Numbered from the stretch's first letter, positions 12,201 through 21,157 are shown. The stretch: 64,000 bases of DNA from Nilaparvata lugens (GCF_014356525.2 NC_052507.1:62374295-62438294), one strand, 5' to 3'. Program-made: numbers and translations. Notes: generated by a model not told the origin, from the letters alone.

Positions 12201-15200
12201 AAATGCAATATTCTCACCAAAATTAAGTATTCTCTTTCAGCTTGGTAACTTTTTGCAAATTCGTGTATTGTCAAGTTGTCTTATTACTATTTAAAAAAAG
12301 TTATCATATTTTGTTTAACTTGCTAAACTCATGCATTCTCAAGTTTTCTCATGACCTTTTTACACTCAATTCAGAAAAACATTTTTTCTGATCATCACTT
12401 CTTGAGATATGAGCGCCTAAAGTTTGAATTTTTGGGACAGAACATTTCAAATTCGGTAAGAGATAGATCTATGAGATTTGGAGGATAGATTCTTCATGGT
12501 ATTGTTGATCTAGTTAAACATAATTTTTCTGAAAATATCAATTTTTTAGATAATTATTCAATTTACTAAAAATAACCAGAAATAACTTTTGGTTGAGTTA
12601 TTTTTGGTAAATTGAATAACTTTTTCAAAAATTGATATTTTCAGAAAAGTTTTGTTTTACTAGATCAACAATACTATGAAGAATCCATCCTCTGAATCTC
12701 ATGGATTTATCTATATCGTACTGAATTTGAAATTTTCTGTCCCAAAAATTCAAACTTCAGTCGCTCATATCTCGAAAAGTGATGATCGGAAAAAAAATGT
12801 TTTTCTGAAAAAACTTTTTCATTTTGATAGCTTGATGATAATTATATAAATTGAAAAACTTAGAAAAATATCACGAGTAGAAAGTTTATTTTTAGCCTTT
12901 GCACAGCCTTAAATCGTTATGCTTTTATTTTATAATAATATCCAAAAATGATTCTAATGACCTTTCAGTGGAAGAAGGTGTGTCGTGACTAGAAGCGGCA
13001 ACTGCAGCAGCGGCAGCATTAGCGGCTGCAACCGCTTGTGATGACGAGGATGGCGCGGAGGCGGCAGCCGGCCTCGGCCGGGGGCGGGACTTGTGGGGCG
13101 GCGAAGGCGGCGAGTAGAGCAGCGCCGGCTGCAGAGGGGCGGAGCCTGAGCCGCCTCCACTGGCGGCCGGCAACCGTGTTATCAGGGGGGCGGAACCGCC
13201 TCCGCTGGCGGGCGGGAGACGCGCTATCTGGTTGTCGGTGAGGTTGTGTGCGCAGCAGCTGCCAAACATGAACGCATCCACACACATGCCCACGTGACGG
13301 CCCTCAGTCTTGATGCACTCCCAGACGAACATGCACGTGCCCTCCAGTCCATTCACCGAGCACGGTTTCGGGCTGATTTGGTGGCCTACAACAGAAAAAT
13401 AATAAAATTATCTTCATCACAAGTCAAGATAGAGAAGAATTGAATCACAGAGAATCATAAAAATTGGAAAAAATGGGATAATAATATTATTACAAGTCAA
13501 GGTAATAATGAAAACACTGGGCCACAGTATGCATATAGTATGGAAACTCGGCTAGTACCATGGCGCAAAAATCCGCCATATTGTTAGGAAGTTCCGCATT
13601 GTGATAGTATTCATGGGAGGTTCGGATCACTTTACTGATCCGGATTAATTGATCTCGTTCACTGCCGCGAGCCAATCAGAAGACCAGGATTGCAACTACC
13701 TAAGGTCACGTGACGTGTCTAGTATTTGTGCCATGTAAAAATTGGTTAATAGGTTAGATAGGCGTTTGATTGACAGTTTCCATTCTGGAGAATAACCCAG
13801 TGTTTGCATTATGGATAGATATCACATCTCATCAGCAACACTATCTGAAGTCAAGATAATAATATTGATAGAATCACACAAAATAATACAATTTAGTAAA
13901 AAATGATAGAATTTGTTGAATACAGTGAGAAGTTCAGTGAAAATTATAAATTTCATCATCAATTTTCTTGACAATAATCAATGCGGATTCAGACTGATTT
14001 TATTAGCTACGAGCGACAAACTCAAGTAATAGATGTTGAAAGTGAAGATAGTGTTCAATAGAGACGCATGAAATAATGGGATTCAGTGGAATAAACTCAT
14101 GTCCACCGAGCACGCTATTTGACACAAGGCTTTCAAGTGGACCACACTAAATAACTAGTAATATTGAAGCTTGAAATCGATAAATCGATAAGTTTAATCG
14201 ATAATCGATAAACTCACCAATACATAATATTATATTATACTATTAGCTCACAAATGTGGAAGGTTCTATGTGAGGTTCACGTTATAATGGCAGTGGAGAA
14301 TTTGGAAAGATAGGAGAACAACGTTGCCGATCCTCTGTCCCGTCAATGCTTTCTATGGAGGATTACTGATACCGGTTAATTGATGTAATATCAACTGTTC
14401 ATTCTCAATAATCAATTATATTTTATCAAGCAAGAAATTTATATTTTTCAATGATAATCAAGATTTAATATCTTGTTAATTTATTGTATTCTTACAAAAA
14501 TGGTAGCTGATACAGGTTTATTGATGTAATATCAACTGTTCATTCTCGTTCAAAATAATTAATTATATTTCACGAAGATATAATTTTCAATAATTTCATA
14601 ATGAATTCTCATAATTGAGATAACATATTTTGTTAATTATATTTTTACAATGTTGAAAAAACGATCTGGCAACAGATCAAAGCGAGAGAAAGATAGCGCT
14701 ATTTGCTTTGTTGAATGATAGACAAGGATAGCAATACAATTTCTAATCAAACACTGCCATTATAACGCTGACCTCACCTTAGATAAAAATCTCTAAAAAG
14801 TTAGACAAAAGACCTCACCTACCTACCAACAAAATACAACATATAATGTGACCGCTTCTCAAAACAACCATAAACTCTTTCCACCCCCTTACTCCTTGGA
14901 GGATCTTCAAAGTTTTTTAGTGCATTCCACAAATTGAAATTAGACACTGACAACTCTCATAAGAATTGACAGCACATAAAATTTCTGTCCCTGTAAAATG
15001 TCGAAGAATCATAAAAGTCTCATAAAACCTGCAATAAGTTTCAAGTACGGCTCGGCAATATATGAACAATTGTACATAATTATCGATCTCTACAAATATA
15101 AACACTGCTACATATTCATTAGACTTACCGCTAATATTATCAGGTACAACATGATTTTACGTAGGTTCAACATACGTAGGGCATTCATAGCACATAAATC

Positions 15201-18200
15201 CTTGACTTAACACCGTTTGGAAGATTAGATTTCAAGCGCCCAACTCTAGGCCTTCTTGGAATGAAGCGTTTGGAATGGTTCTTACAATAAAGACTATATA
15301 GGGTGATCATTTACCATCAATTTTGTATTGTTTTGGAGTGGTTTATAAGCCATAATTTCGAGTTGGGCGACTCTGCGTATATTTGTTGTAGAATATGAAC
15401 TTGTGTCGGACACTTTTTTCAGAATAGGGGTTTTATCATAAGTAGCATTACCAAGAACAATAAATTCAAATTATGTTACTTTTTTTCATGGTTATTTTCG
15501 GCTACATAGTGTAGATAAGTTTCGAATTATCAAGAAAGAAACCAATCTTAACGTAGGAAGTATAATAGTTGAAAAATATTATGCTTCTCTCGTTTACTCG
15601 GATAAATCTAGTCATCTACAGAGTGATAGTCATGGAATTTATCTTGAGTGATCCATTATTATCTCAGACACTCGGTCTCCCAGAAAAATAAATGTGGGAC
15701 AACCAGGAGGCAGAAGACCGGTGGGAAAGCCAGTCTGAGATGAGTGGATGGCATCTCAAAGGATGCAGCAGAACCTATTAATTCGCATCAGGAATTGGAG
15801 AATGAAGGCAAGATATTATCGTAATGTATGGAGGCGCAGTATTGAGGAGGCCAGAGCCCGATTTGGGCTGTAGCGCCATCGAAGAAGAATAAGAAGAAGA
15901 AGAAGAAGAAGAGAAGAGAAGAATAAGAAGATCCATTATTTATTGGCAAATCAGTTGAAGAGGAGGAAAAGGATAGAAAGAAAAGGAATTGAAAGAAAAA
16001 GAAGGAGAATTGAGTGGCGAATGGGAAAGAATGTGGCTGACGAAGAAGACAAAGAGAAGAAAAGAAGAAGAAGAAGAAGAAGAAGAAGAAGAAAAGAAGA
16101 AGAAGAAGAAGGAGAAGGAGAAGGAGAAGGAGAAAAAGGAGAAGAAGAAGAAGAAGAAGAAGAAGAAGAAGAAGAAGAAGAAGAAGAGAAGAATAAGAAG
16201 ATCCATTATTATTGAGTGTATTCTCGTCAAAACTGTTTGAGGCACTTCTATGCTAAATGAAAACTTTTGATCAATATTTTTTTCAGTCACATTTGGTAGG
16301 GAATTATTTCTACAATAGAATTCTTATTCCACTCTATCCATTGCTAATGATGCTGAATTCAGACCAAATGCTCGGGCATAGAGCAAGGTCATAAATTCTG
16401 GAGCATAGAAACAAACCGAAATAATATGGGAATCATGATGAATTATGTATCCAAAAGTATATGAATCCAATATTAGTTCTGATGGCTCTGGAGCTTTTAA
16501 ACTGGTTTCATCCAGATTTTCATTAACCTCTTCTCAGAACAAGCATTCTAGTGTAGTAATAGTTTAAAACTATTTTATCTCCTCTTTCTATAGTACAGAA
16601 ACTTATAATGAAAAGTGCCCTATGCAAGCCAAGAACATTCCCATCAGACGCACTATTTGAAGAATTAAGGTATTCAACGTTCAACAATTATATATAATTA
16701 TCGATCTCTACAAATATAAACACTGCTACATATTCATTAGACTTACCGCTAATATTATCAGGTACAACATGATTTTACGTAGGTTCAACATACGTAGGGC
16801 ATTCATAGCACATAAATCCTTGACTTAACACCGTTTGGAAGATTAGATTTCAAGCGCCCAACTCCAGGCCTTCTTGGAATGAAGCGTTTGGAATGGTTCT
16901 TACAATAAAGACTATATAGGGTGATCATTTACCATCAATTTTGTATTGTTTTGGAGTGGTTTATAAGCCATAATTTCGAGTTGGGCGACTCTGCGTATAA
17001 TTGTTGTAGAATATGAACTTGTGTCGGACACTTTTTTCAGAATAGGGGTTTTATCATAAGTAGCATTACCAAGAACAATAAATTCAAATTATGTTACTTT
17101 TTTTCATGGTTATTTTCGGCTACATAGTGTAGATAAGTTTCGAATTATCAAGAAAGAAACCAATCTTAACGTAGGAAGTATAATAGTTGAAAAATATTAT
17201 GCTTCTCTCGTTTACTCGGATAAATCTAGTCATCTACAGAGTGATAGTCATGGAATTTATCTTGAGTGATCCATTATTATCCCAGACACTCGGTCTCCAA
17301 GAAAAATATATGTGGGACAACCAGGAGGCAGAAGACCGGTGGGAAAGCCAGTCTGAGATGAGTGGATGGCATCTCAAAGGATGCAGCAGAACCTATTCGC
17401 ATCAGGAATTGGAGAATGAAGGCAAGATATTATCGTAATGTATGGAGGCGCAGTATTGAGGAGGCCAGAGCCCGATTCGGGCTGTAGCGCCATCGAAGAA
17501 GAAGAATAAGAAGAAGAAGAAGAAGAAAGAGAAGAGAAGAATAAGAAGATCCATTATTTATTGGCAAATCAGTTGAAGAGGAGGAAAAGGATAGAAAGAA
17601 AAGGAATTGAAAGAAAAAGAAGGAGAATTGAGTGGCGAATGGGAAAGAATGTGGCTGACGAAGAAGACAAAGAGAAGAAAAGAAGAAGAAGAAGAAGAAG
17701 AAGAAGAAGAAGAAGAAGAAGAAGAAGAAGGAGAAGGAGAAGGAGAAAAAGGAGGAGAAGAAGAAGAAGAAGAAGAAGAAGAAAGAGAAGAGAAGAATAA
17801 GAAGATCCATTATTATTGAGTGTATTCTCGTCAAAACTGTTTGAGGCACTTCTATGCTAAATGAAAACTTTTGATCAATATTTTTTTCAGTCACATTTGG
17901 TAGGGAATTATTTCTACAATAGAATTCTTATTCCACTCTATCCATTGCTAATGATGCTGAATTCAGACCAAATGCTCGGGCATAGAGCAAGGTCATAAAT
18001 TCTGGAGCATAGAAACAAACCGAAATAATATGGGAATCACGATGAATTATGTATCCAAAAGTGTATGAATCCAATGTTAGTTTTGATGGCTCTGGAGCTT
18101 TAAACTTGTTTCATCCAGATTTTCATTAACCTCTTCTCAGAACAAGCATTCTAGTGTTTGGTCAAACCACAGTTTGAGAATTTTGCAAAGAACGTTGGGA

Positions 18201-18881
18201 TTGATTTTATCTTCTATTTGTCTAGCTGATGCCCTCTCCAATTCAACCCATAGATGAGAATCTATGAAGTAGAATTCATCTTTCCCGTCTTTCCGAGGAA
18301 CGATAAGTCGTCGGTCCCGTCTACCTAAAAAGTAGTTGTCAACTCTCATCATCATCCCTCTCAATCATTACCCACGCACAATCCTAAGATCTTATGTGGG
18401 CATCATCCTCAGTATTATTATTATTATTCACCAATTGATCAATCATCCTTCCTAACTATTGATCAATTGGTTAAGGAGTGGGGATAGTCGAGTGGATTAG
18501 ATGCTGGTTTTATAATTCAGGGGCCCGGGTTCAAATTCCTGCCCGGGCAAGATATTTCTCTTGGGACATTCCGAATTGACAAGTTAAATCGTCGGTCCCG
18601 GCTGCCTGATACCAATCGTTAGGTCATGTGAGAGGCCCTGAAATTGATGAGTTGCGACCTCAAAACTCAGACACCAGACCTGAGCCAGCCAGGTCGCTCG
18701 ATATTATTATCATTAATTTATTAATCGATCGATCGATTGATTGATCTATTAATCAATTTTTAGATTGATTGATTGATTGATTGATTGACTTACTGCGGAC
18801 ACTGCGATCGAGAGGCATGGACGACTGCGCTTTCACTTGACACAGCATCATCATCGCCACCAACCACACCCACAGCATCAT
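3144..18881 (-). CDS. Trypsin-like serine protease with N-terminal six-Cys knot (stubble/filzig-like), 5' part of the gene
   Basis: Multi-exon gene read right to left: exons 18794-18881, 12962-13385, 11233-11720, 3144-3229, total 1086 nt = 362 codons, with phases 1, 2, 1, 0 agreeing at every junction. Order in the protein: signal peptide (residues 1 to about 19, MMLWVWLVAMMMLCQVKAQ); disulfide knot at 38-74 with cysteines at 38, 47, 53, 64, 73, 74; Ala/Pro/Ser-rich stretch to about 171; His/Ser then Thr-rich mucin-like linker to 333; then C335, activation cleavage R347/I348-VGG and WPWQ. The His, Asp and Ser of the catalytic core are beyond the left edge. The architecture resembles extracellular insect proteases of the Stubble/filzig type that act on apical matrix. 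Family membership is confident, orthology is not. Introns of about 5.4, 1.2 and 8.0 kb are full of transposons. Confidence 0.85.
3295..3520 (+). repeat. Foldback repeat rich in TAGAGT/ACTCTA, copy 1
   Basis: About 220 bp built from alternating GTAGAGT and ACTCTAC words, so the strand folds back. It matches 25740-25960 closely. Probably a MITE; no clear target duplication was identified. Confidence 0.65.
3560..4498 (-). pseudogene. Non-LTR retrotransposon reverse transcriptase fragment, frameshifted
   Basis: Read on the minus strand from 4498 down. The 5' part (about 4497-3960) has reverse transcriptase blocks RHGCPLSPTLFNVYADDL (template block) and LWFADDQVIL (catalytic FADD), then FKYLGC. 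A stop near 3960 ends that frame. Another frame continues with LLYGSESW, MRFLRAVKG, then ERM, RIPRAV and GRPRKRW, the usual C-terminal tail of insect LINE polyproteins. No 5' half or endonuclease is present, and the copy is cut at 4498 by another repeat. It is a dead relic; the clade (RTE/CR1/R-type) is not determined. Confidence 0.85.
4499..4665 (-). repeat. LINE 3' end fragment with (ATTTG)n-type tail
   Basis: On the minus strand it ends in repeated TTTGATTTGA before a poly-A-like run, like the 3' end at 46200-46466. It abuts and truncates the reverse transcriptase relic. Confidence 0.5.
4672..4736 (-). mobile_element. M1 MITE, end fragment
   Basis: Carries GGATCGGCAACGTTGTTCTC and the diverged end TAAAACGTGGACCTTAACTA. 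Only the outer 65 bp of one end is kept. The next 290 bp (4737-5027) hold nothing I recognise. Confidence 0.75.
5028..5345 (+). mobile_element. Two M1 MITE left ends in tandem
   Basis: First end TATAGTGAAGTCCAAGTTAT at about 5028, second GTGTGGTCCACGTTATAATG at about 5180. Each is followed by the family body (GCCGATC..., CTTCTATAGATGGTAGCTGA). Neither has its right end here, so these are truncated copies. Confidence 0.8.
5355..5446 (+). pseudogene. LINE C-terminal fragment, first part (split by X)
   Basis: Reads RIGWIGHLLRMGDVRIAKCI and then WRER, the conserved W-GH-RM tail of insect LINE polyproteins. The frame resumes exactly at 6067 (KGRKRRPRNRW), so the 620 bp X element between them was inserted into this LINE. 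Confidence 0.75.
5447..6066 (+). mobile_element. X repeat, full-length copy inserted in a LINE
   Basis: Runs from ACTAGTAGTTCTGTGAACAG to ACCTCACTTCGATCGGTCAA. The interior has two copies of an ACGTTGATGG...AAGATGTTCGATGTTTTTGA unit. In reverse it ends in CTAG, next to a weak hairpin, which would fit a Helitron-like 3' end, but the other end does not start with TC. Class left open. The flanking LINE frame reads through if X is removed. Confidence 0.75.
6067..6235 (+). pseudogene. LINE C-terminal fragment, second part
   Basis: Continues the frame at 5446 with KGRKRRPRNRW, TDDVEHDLRTLGVRNW and DRERWRGFVREAKGCSDL, then a stop. This is the end of a LINE polyprotein (GRP...RW motif). Only the last approximately 85 codons are kept across the two parts. 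Confidence 0.75.
6300..6456 (+). mobile_element. M1 MITE, right half
   Basis: Carries TTGTTGAATGATAGACAAGG and ends CCATTATAACGTGGACTTCA. The left half is missing. Confidence 0.8.
6460..7065 (+). repeat. Direct duplication flanking an M1 copy
   Basis: 6460-6575 and 6932-7060 are near-identical (GGATGCATGTAAGATCCTCA and TTTATAAGGTATTTATAGTG in both) and bracket the M1 copy at 6578-6929. The simplest reading is a local tandem duplication of about 470 bp involving M1. Confidence 0.7.
6578..6929 (-). mobile_element. M1 MITE, full-length copy
   Basis: Both inverted ends are present (GTGAGATCAACGTTATAATG and CATTATAACATGGACCTAAC) about 350 bp apart, with the standard interior in reverse orientation and TA at both sides. 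No coding capacity. Confidence 0.88.
7970..9299 (+). pseudogene. LINE reverse transcriptase, 5'-truncated, one frameshift
   Basis: Encodes the reverse transcriptase of a non-LTR retrotransposon (Jockey/CR1-like by motif style). Blocks in order: FCDLSRAFEMVDH (motif A Asp), GVPQGSILGPSLFNIFINDL (motif B), LYADDTTIL (catalytic YADD), then NLSKTNF and FLGIELQANLKWDGHI. The frame breaks at a run of six G near 8730: one missing base moves the tail (KMQKKALRILGG to EECLRAFM, stop at 9157-9159) into another frame. The 3' end is a noncoding stretch and an (AAT)n tail. The 5' half is absent. It is inserted in the Helitron-like element, whose sequence resumes at AAGCTCAGCTGGGGTG. Confidence 0.88.
9227..9299 (+). 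repeat. (AAT)n tail of the LINE
   Basis: Imperfect AAT/AATAT run at the LINE 3' end; it marks the insertion junction. Confidence 0.85.
9726..10375 (+). pseudogene. Degenerate LINE C-terminal fragment
   Basis: Frames at 9735-9974 (LLTVYHGCFASVMSCKMEAW) and about 9989-10186 (HHYSTRHGTNLLL, TGIKIYNKLPDSLK) are the post-RT tail of the same kind of polyprotein as at 8700-9159. Several stops and shifts lie between them. The element ends near GAAAATAAAGAATTTGAATC. It is dead. Confidence 0.75.
10406..11142 (-). mobile_element. R2 repeat, near-complete copy
   Basis: Plus strand runs from ATCGGGGCACCGAGATCCGC to GCTCGCTTAATATAATAGGA. It matches 23971-24662 over its length. Interior marker GATGAATTATCCTTTTAATG. 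In reverse it starts TCCTATTATATT and has the short hairpin CGAGCGAAGCTCG near the other end, so a Helitron-like origin is possible but not shown. Confidence 0.7.
11233..11720 (-). CDS. Protease exon 3: Ser/His and Thr-rich linker
   Basis: Minus-strand acceptor GTGAACAG before 11720 and strong donor GTGAGT after 11233. It enters at phase 2 (AG+G = Arg) and leaves at phase 1. It encodes residues 171-333: a His/Ser-rich start with a 14-residue Ser run, PKPHHSN repeats, then TTRRPTTTTTTSRP-type Thr tracts and a basic end RDKKK. Such Thr/Ser/Pro linkers are typical O-glycosylated spacers between the knot and the protease domain of insect surface proteases. The opposite-strand Val-rich frames are shadows. 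Confidence 0.85.
11847..12230 (+). pseudogene. hAT transposon relic
   Basis: Starts CAGGACTCTTCAACCTACGG then CCCGCGGGCC, the style of hAT ends. At about 12030-12210 it reads QAMFSLIGSPYKCEQTFSKM, then SKYKSSLSDEHLK, a stop, and KFDPKWADIL. That is the C-terminal dimerisation region of hAT transposases (F-S-M, R/KS-LTD-HL pattern). Everything upstream is deleted and the right end is not visible. Intronic. Confidence 0.75.
12372..12908. mobile_element. R4 palindromic element, left arm truncated
   Basis: Foldback sequence centred near 12590. Arms share ACTTTAGGCGCTCATATCTC-type and GATATTTTCAGAAAA words in opposite order. The right end TTTGCACAGCC is followed by TTAA. It matches 40612-41232 and 59039-59672. 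Confidence 0.8.
12962..13385 (-). CDS. Protease exon 2: six-cysteine disulfide knot and Ala/Pro-rich stretch
   Basis: Minus-strand acceptor CTGTTGTAG before 13385; donor GAAAG/GTCATT after 12962, weak but the phase (2) fits exon 3. It opens with the completed Ser codon, HQISPKPC, then GLEGTCMFVWECIKTEGRHV and GMC, FGSCC. Spacing is C-x8-C-x5-C-x10-C-x8-CC, a CLIP-like/Stubble-type knot. After it come two repeats of LPxASGGGS and an Ala/Ser/Pro-rich tail. The exon is strikingly GC-rich (13.0-13.3 kb) against the surrounding AT-rich DNA, which supports coding constraint. Confidence 0.9.
13510..13795 (+). repeat. W repeat, copy 1
   Basis: About 285 bp matching 36234-36505 in the opposite orientation. 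Shared words include GATCCGGATYA, AGAAGACCAGGAT, GTCACGTGAC and AAACGCCTATC. Likely a MITE; termini unclear. Between 13796 and 14267 nothing is recognised. Confidence 0.65.
14268..14786 (+). mobile_element. M1 MITE, full length with internal duplication
   Basis: Both ends are present (GTGAGGTTCACGTTATAATG and CATTATAACGCTGACCTCAC). The segment GTAGCTGATACAGGTTTATT to the middle is present twice (about 14360-14490 and 14500-14640), so the copy is about 520 bp instead of 350. Positions 14787-15066 hold nothing recognised. Confidence 0.85.
15663..16199 (+). mobile_element. LINE 3' fragment with (AAG)n tail, copy A
   Basis: Flanked by a 13 bp target duplication GATCCATTATTAT (15650-15662 and 16200-16212). 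It reads GQPGGRRPVGKPV, then a broken frame and WRRSIEEARARFGL before the stop: the last codons of a LINE polyprotein. Then about 320 bp of nearly pure purine (AAG)n/(GGA)n. The Arg/Lys/Glu frames across it are low-complexity artefacts. Confidence 0.85.
17281..17803 (+). mobile_element. LINE 3' fragment with (AAG)n tail, copy B
   Basis: Second copy made by the segmental duplication, flanked by the same GATCCATTATTAT at 17268-17280 and 17804-17816. The purine tract is shorter than in copy A. Confidence 0.85.
18290..18425 (+). repeat. SINE 3' part with (ATT)n tail
   Basis: GTCGTCGGTCCCGTCTACCT through ACCCACGCACAATCC to a TTATTATTATT tail. It shares its first portion with the neighbouring SINE (AATCGTCGGTCCCGGCTGCC). 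No promoter boxes on this piece. Confidence 0.6.
18472..18790 (+). mobile_element. tRNA-derived SINE with (GATT)n tail
   Basis: A perfect RNA polymerase III A box TAGTCGAGTGG lies at 18485-18495 and a near B box GGTTCAAATTCC at 18528-18539, about 35 bp apart as in tRNA heads. A SINE body follows (GTCGGTCCCGGCTGCC, GTCATGTGAGAGGCCC). It ends in an ATCGATCGATT/GATTGATTGATT tail that reaches the splice donor of protease exon 1. Confidence 0.82.
18794..18881 (-). CDS. Protease exon 1: start codon and signal peptide
   Basis: The minus strand reads ATGATGCTGTGGGTGTGGTT... for 29 codons plus one base, then donor GTAAGT. The product starts MMLWVWLVAMMMLCQVKAQS, a textbook signal peptide with AQ/SS as a likely cleavage region. 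The extra base (A) and the first two of exon 2 (GC) make Ser. TTTCAG lies just upstream of the ATG, so a 5' noncoding exon may exist farther right. I take the first of two adjacent ATGs. Confidence 0.82.
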
Positions 18882-18968
18882 GGATGCTGAAATCAATCAA
18901 AAACACAACAATTAATCAATGGAACATACAAGAGAATCAACAAAAAATGGTGATTGAGAGTTAAAAAA
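18882..18968. other. Upstream of protease exon 1
   Basis: AT-rich leader or intron with a TTTCAG just 5' of the start. No TATA box is obvious before the R3 repeat begins. Confidence 0.35.
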
Positions 18969-19330
18969 ATCTGGTGTGGCGCACTCACACAACTTTCCTT
19001 GCCGTAAAGAATTGATCACCTGACGCTAGTATTCCCGCGCATCTCAAGTCTACTAATCAAAGATCTGAGCCAACTGGTGACAGGAGAATAACGCTGTAGA
19101 CACATAAGGTCTGCTATCTCTTCATAGTGAATGATTTGATAGGATCAACAGTTTGTAATTGAATAAACACATTTTCTCGAATTTTGAGCTTATTTTCAAT
19201 TTTAGGTGAAAATGCTACTGAACATTAATTGTGGAGATTTTCATGCTCAATCTTTTCTACTCGGACTTTTTGTTTACATTGTATCTGAAGCCTGGAAATT
19301 GGGAATCTAAAATCAAACTTTTCATAGATG
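18969..19330 (+). mobile_element. R3 repeat, 5' part
   Basis: Begins TCTGGTGTGGCGCACTCACA after a run of A and matches 28477-28905 and 46703-47040. It stops at AATCAAACTTTTCATAGATG, where an M1 fragment begins. Confidence 0.75.
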
Positions 19331-20246
19331 CAATAGCGCTATCCGCTTTGTTGAATGATAGACAAGGATAGCAATACAGCTGTAACTCACTAATAGTGCC
19401 AGATGAAATTAAATAGAGAATGCATTTATTCAAATGCTAATTAATTCATAATTATTATTTAACGAAAATCCCAAATAAATGCTGCAAATCACCCCGAAGA
19501 CCTCTGCTACTGCAGACATTGACAACAGGGTTAACAGCTAGATGGAAATTCGATGAGAACTACTATCCAAAAATTAGTTGCCGCCCGGGAATCGAACCCG
19601 GTACCTCCGGGTCCTCCCGGTACCTCCCAATTGCTAGTCAGGAATGCTTACCCTACGCTCATATCCAGAGATTGTCAGTTTGGTGTAGCATTCCTGACTA
19701 GCAATTGGGAGGTACCGGGTTTGATTCCCGGGCGGCAACTAATTTTTGGATAGTAGTTCTCATCGAATTTCCATCTAGCTGTTAACCCTGTTGTCAATGT
19801 CTGCAGTAGCAGAGGTCTTCGGGGTGATTTGCAGCATTTATTTGGGATTTTCGTTAAATAATAATTATCACTAATAAGGTAGGTTTGTGATTTTGTATTC
19901 AAATTTTTCAAATAAGTGTAATATTTCTCAATATTTTTATTCATCGTGATACATTCTGTGTTTCATTTCAAGCATTATGTCAACCTTCAAAATTCAAAAT
20001 CTTTAAATAATTACTCCTGAACCAAAAATCAAGTGACCAAGCAGTGTATGATATCATAACCTCAACCTTTGGACAACATTAACTTTTTATCAAAATTATT
20101 GGAGAGAAATAGTACAGGCTCAGCCTAGTATTACCTTCAAAGTCATAATTATATTATGATTGTAGTATTTTGTACAATGAATGAATGAATAAATAAAATA
20201 CAATTGCTAATCAAACACAGCCATTATAACGTGGACCGCACTATAG
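19331..20246 (+). mobile_element. M1 right end split by a foldback insertion
   Basis: M1 sequence GCGCTATCCGCTTTGTTGAA to AGCAATAC (to about 19376) resumes at 20205 with AATTGCTAATCAAACAC and ends GTGGACCGCACTATA. An 828 bp insertion separates the parts, with AATAC on both sides as a probable short target duplication. Confidence 0.8.
19378..20204 (+). mobile_element. Foldback retroposon-like insertion with tRNA-like arms
   Basis: Contains inverted arms 19445-19651 and 19682-19870 around a 30 bp loop. Each arm holds a polymerase III B-box-like GGGTTTGATTCCC / GGGAATCGAACCC. The left arm has an extra 19 bp (CCTCCGGGTCCTCCC duplication). The right flank ends in (AATG)n AATAAATAAAATAC, a LINE/SINE-type tail. 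Probably a composite of a tRNA-derived SINE in inverted pair and a LINE end. Confidence 0.65.
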
Positions 20247-20937
20247 GACTATCGGCTTGAGTTAACATTGAAGATTGGAACGTAAATGATGATACATCTT
20301 TTTATATGTTATTTCTTCTTTATGCTCAGACCTTTTCCTCTTGACTTACGATGCTAGCGTGGAATAGAGCCTAATGAAGCAACTGGTTGTCCACTACGAT
20401 CCTGCCTCGTTGAAGACAGAAGAGCTATCTCTGAAAAACGTAGTTTGCAGCTCCACTGAGACAGGTTCCCATTTTTCACTCTCTATTAACCGCAGAATAA
20501 CGCCGTTGGTCGCTCGAAATAAAATTCATCAACTAATTTTTTTACTAGCCAATTAGCTGTTAAATTAATAGCCAATCAGCACTGATTGATCGACTACTTT
20601 AACTATTATTAAGAAAGTGTCGGAAGCGTATATTTTCTGCATCAATAATTGCATCCTGATGAATGTTATCCGACCAGTTGTTCGATAAACTTTCAGGATT
20701 TTTTTTTCAGTTAAACTCGTCTATTTTATACTAGAATCATGAGTGAAATTCATAACAGTTACACAGCTTTCAATGGTAGGACTAGTTATTAATAGACTTT
20801 TGAGAAGGTCATGAGAAAGAAATTAGAAATTGTCTTAGAAATTAATGGTTGAGAAATTGTTCCTTTGTATCCAGTTCACTAATCTTGGTATTCAATGGAA
20901 ATCAGAATATCAATCAATTCTTTCCTATTATTTCTTA
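20247..20937. other. Unassigned sequence
   Basis: No repeat, exon or RNA gene recognised. The 60-codon frame here has no features. Confidence 0.4.
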
Positions 20938-21078
20938 ACTTTTTTACTTTCCTTGCCCTATTACCATAGGTAAGGAAAAAATTGCTTTCCAAAAAAAATT
21001 AAGATAACTTACCCTAATTTCAAGTTTTCTATACGTTTCAAGGTCCCCTGAGTCCAAAAACATGATTTTTGGGTGTTG

Positions 21079-21157
<79 letters not shown>

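Larger units (their letters stand above)
15067..18157 (+). repeat. Tandem segmental duplication, unit about 1.6 kb, in protease intron 1
   Basis: 15067-16556 and 16680-18157 are nearly identical, from ATAATTATCGATCTCTACAA to AACAAGCATTCTAGTGT. Each carries the same LINE 3' fragment with its purine tail. A 120 bp unique spacer (16557-16679) separates them. Differences are few and mostly in purine-tract length, so the duplication is recent. Confidence 0.9.

Noticed and set aside
13038..13285. Other open frames in the GC-rich segment
   Set aside because: Only the minus frame with the cysteine knot fits both splice sites; the rest are open because of GC content.
15943..16290. Arg/Lys/Glu- or Phe/Ser-rich open frames over 70 codons (also 17430-17894 and 26148-26721)
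   Set aside because: They are translations of (AAG)n/(CTT)n tracts in all frames; no start context or conserved domain.
18137..18364. 75-codon minus frame as an exon
   Set aside because: Half of it is SINE sequence and no splice phase fits the protease gene.
19570..19735. A tRNA gene
   Set aside because: B-box-like sequence is present, but no cloverleaf with acceptor and anticodon stems can be drawn; it is mirrored in a foldback repeat.
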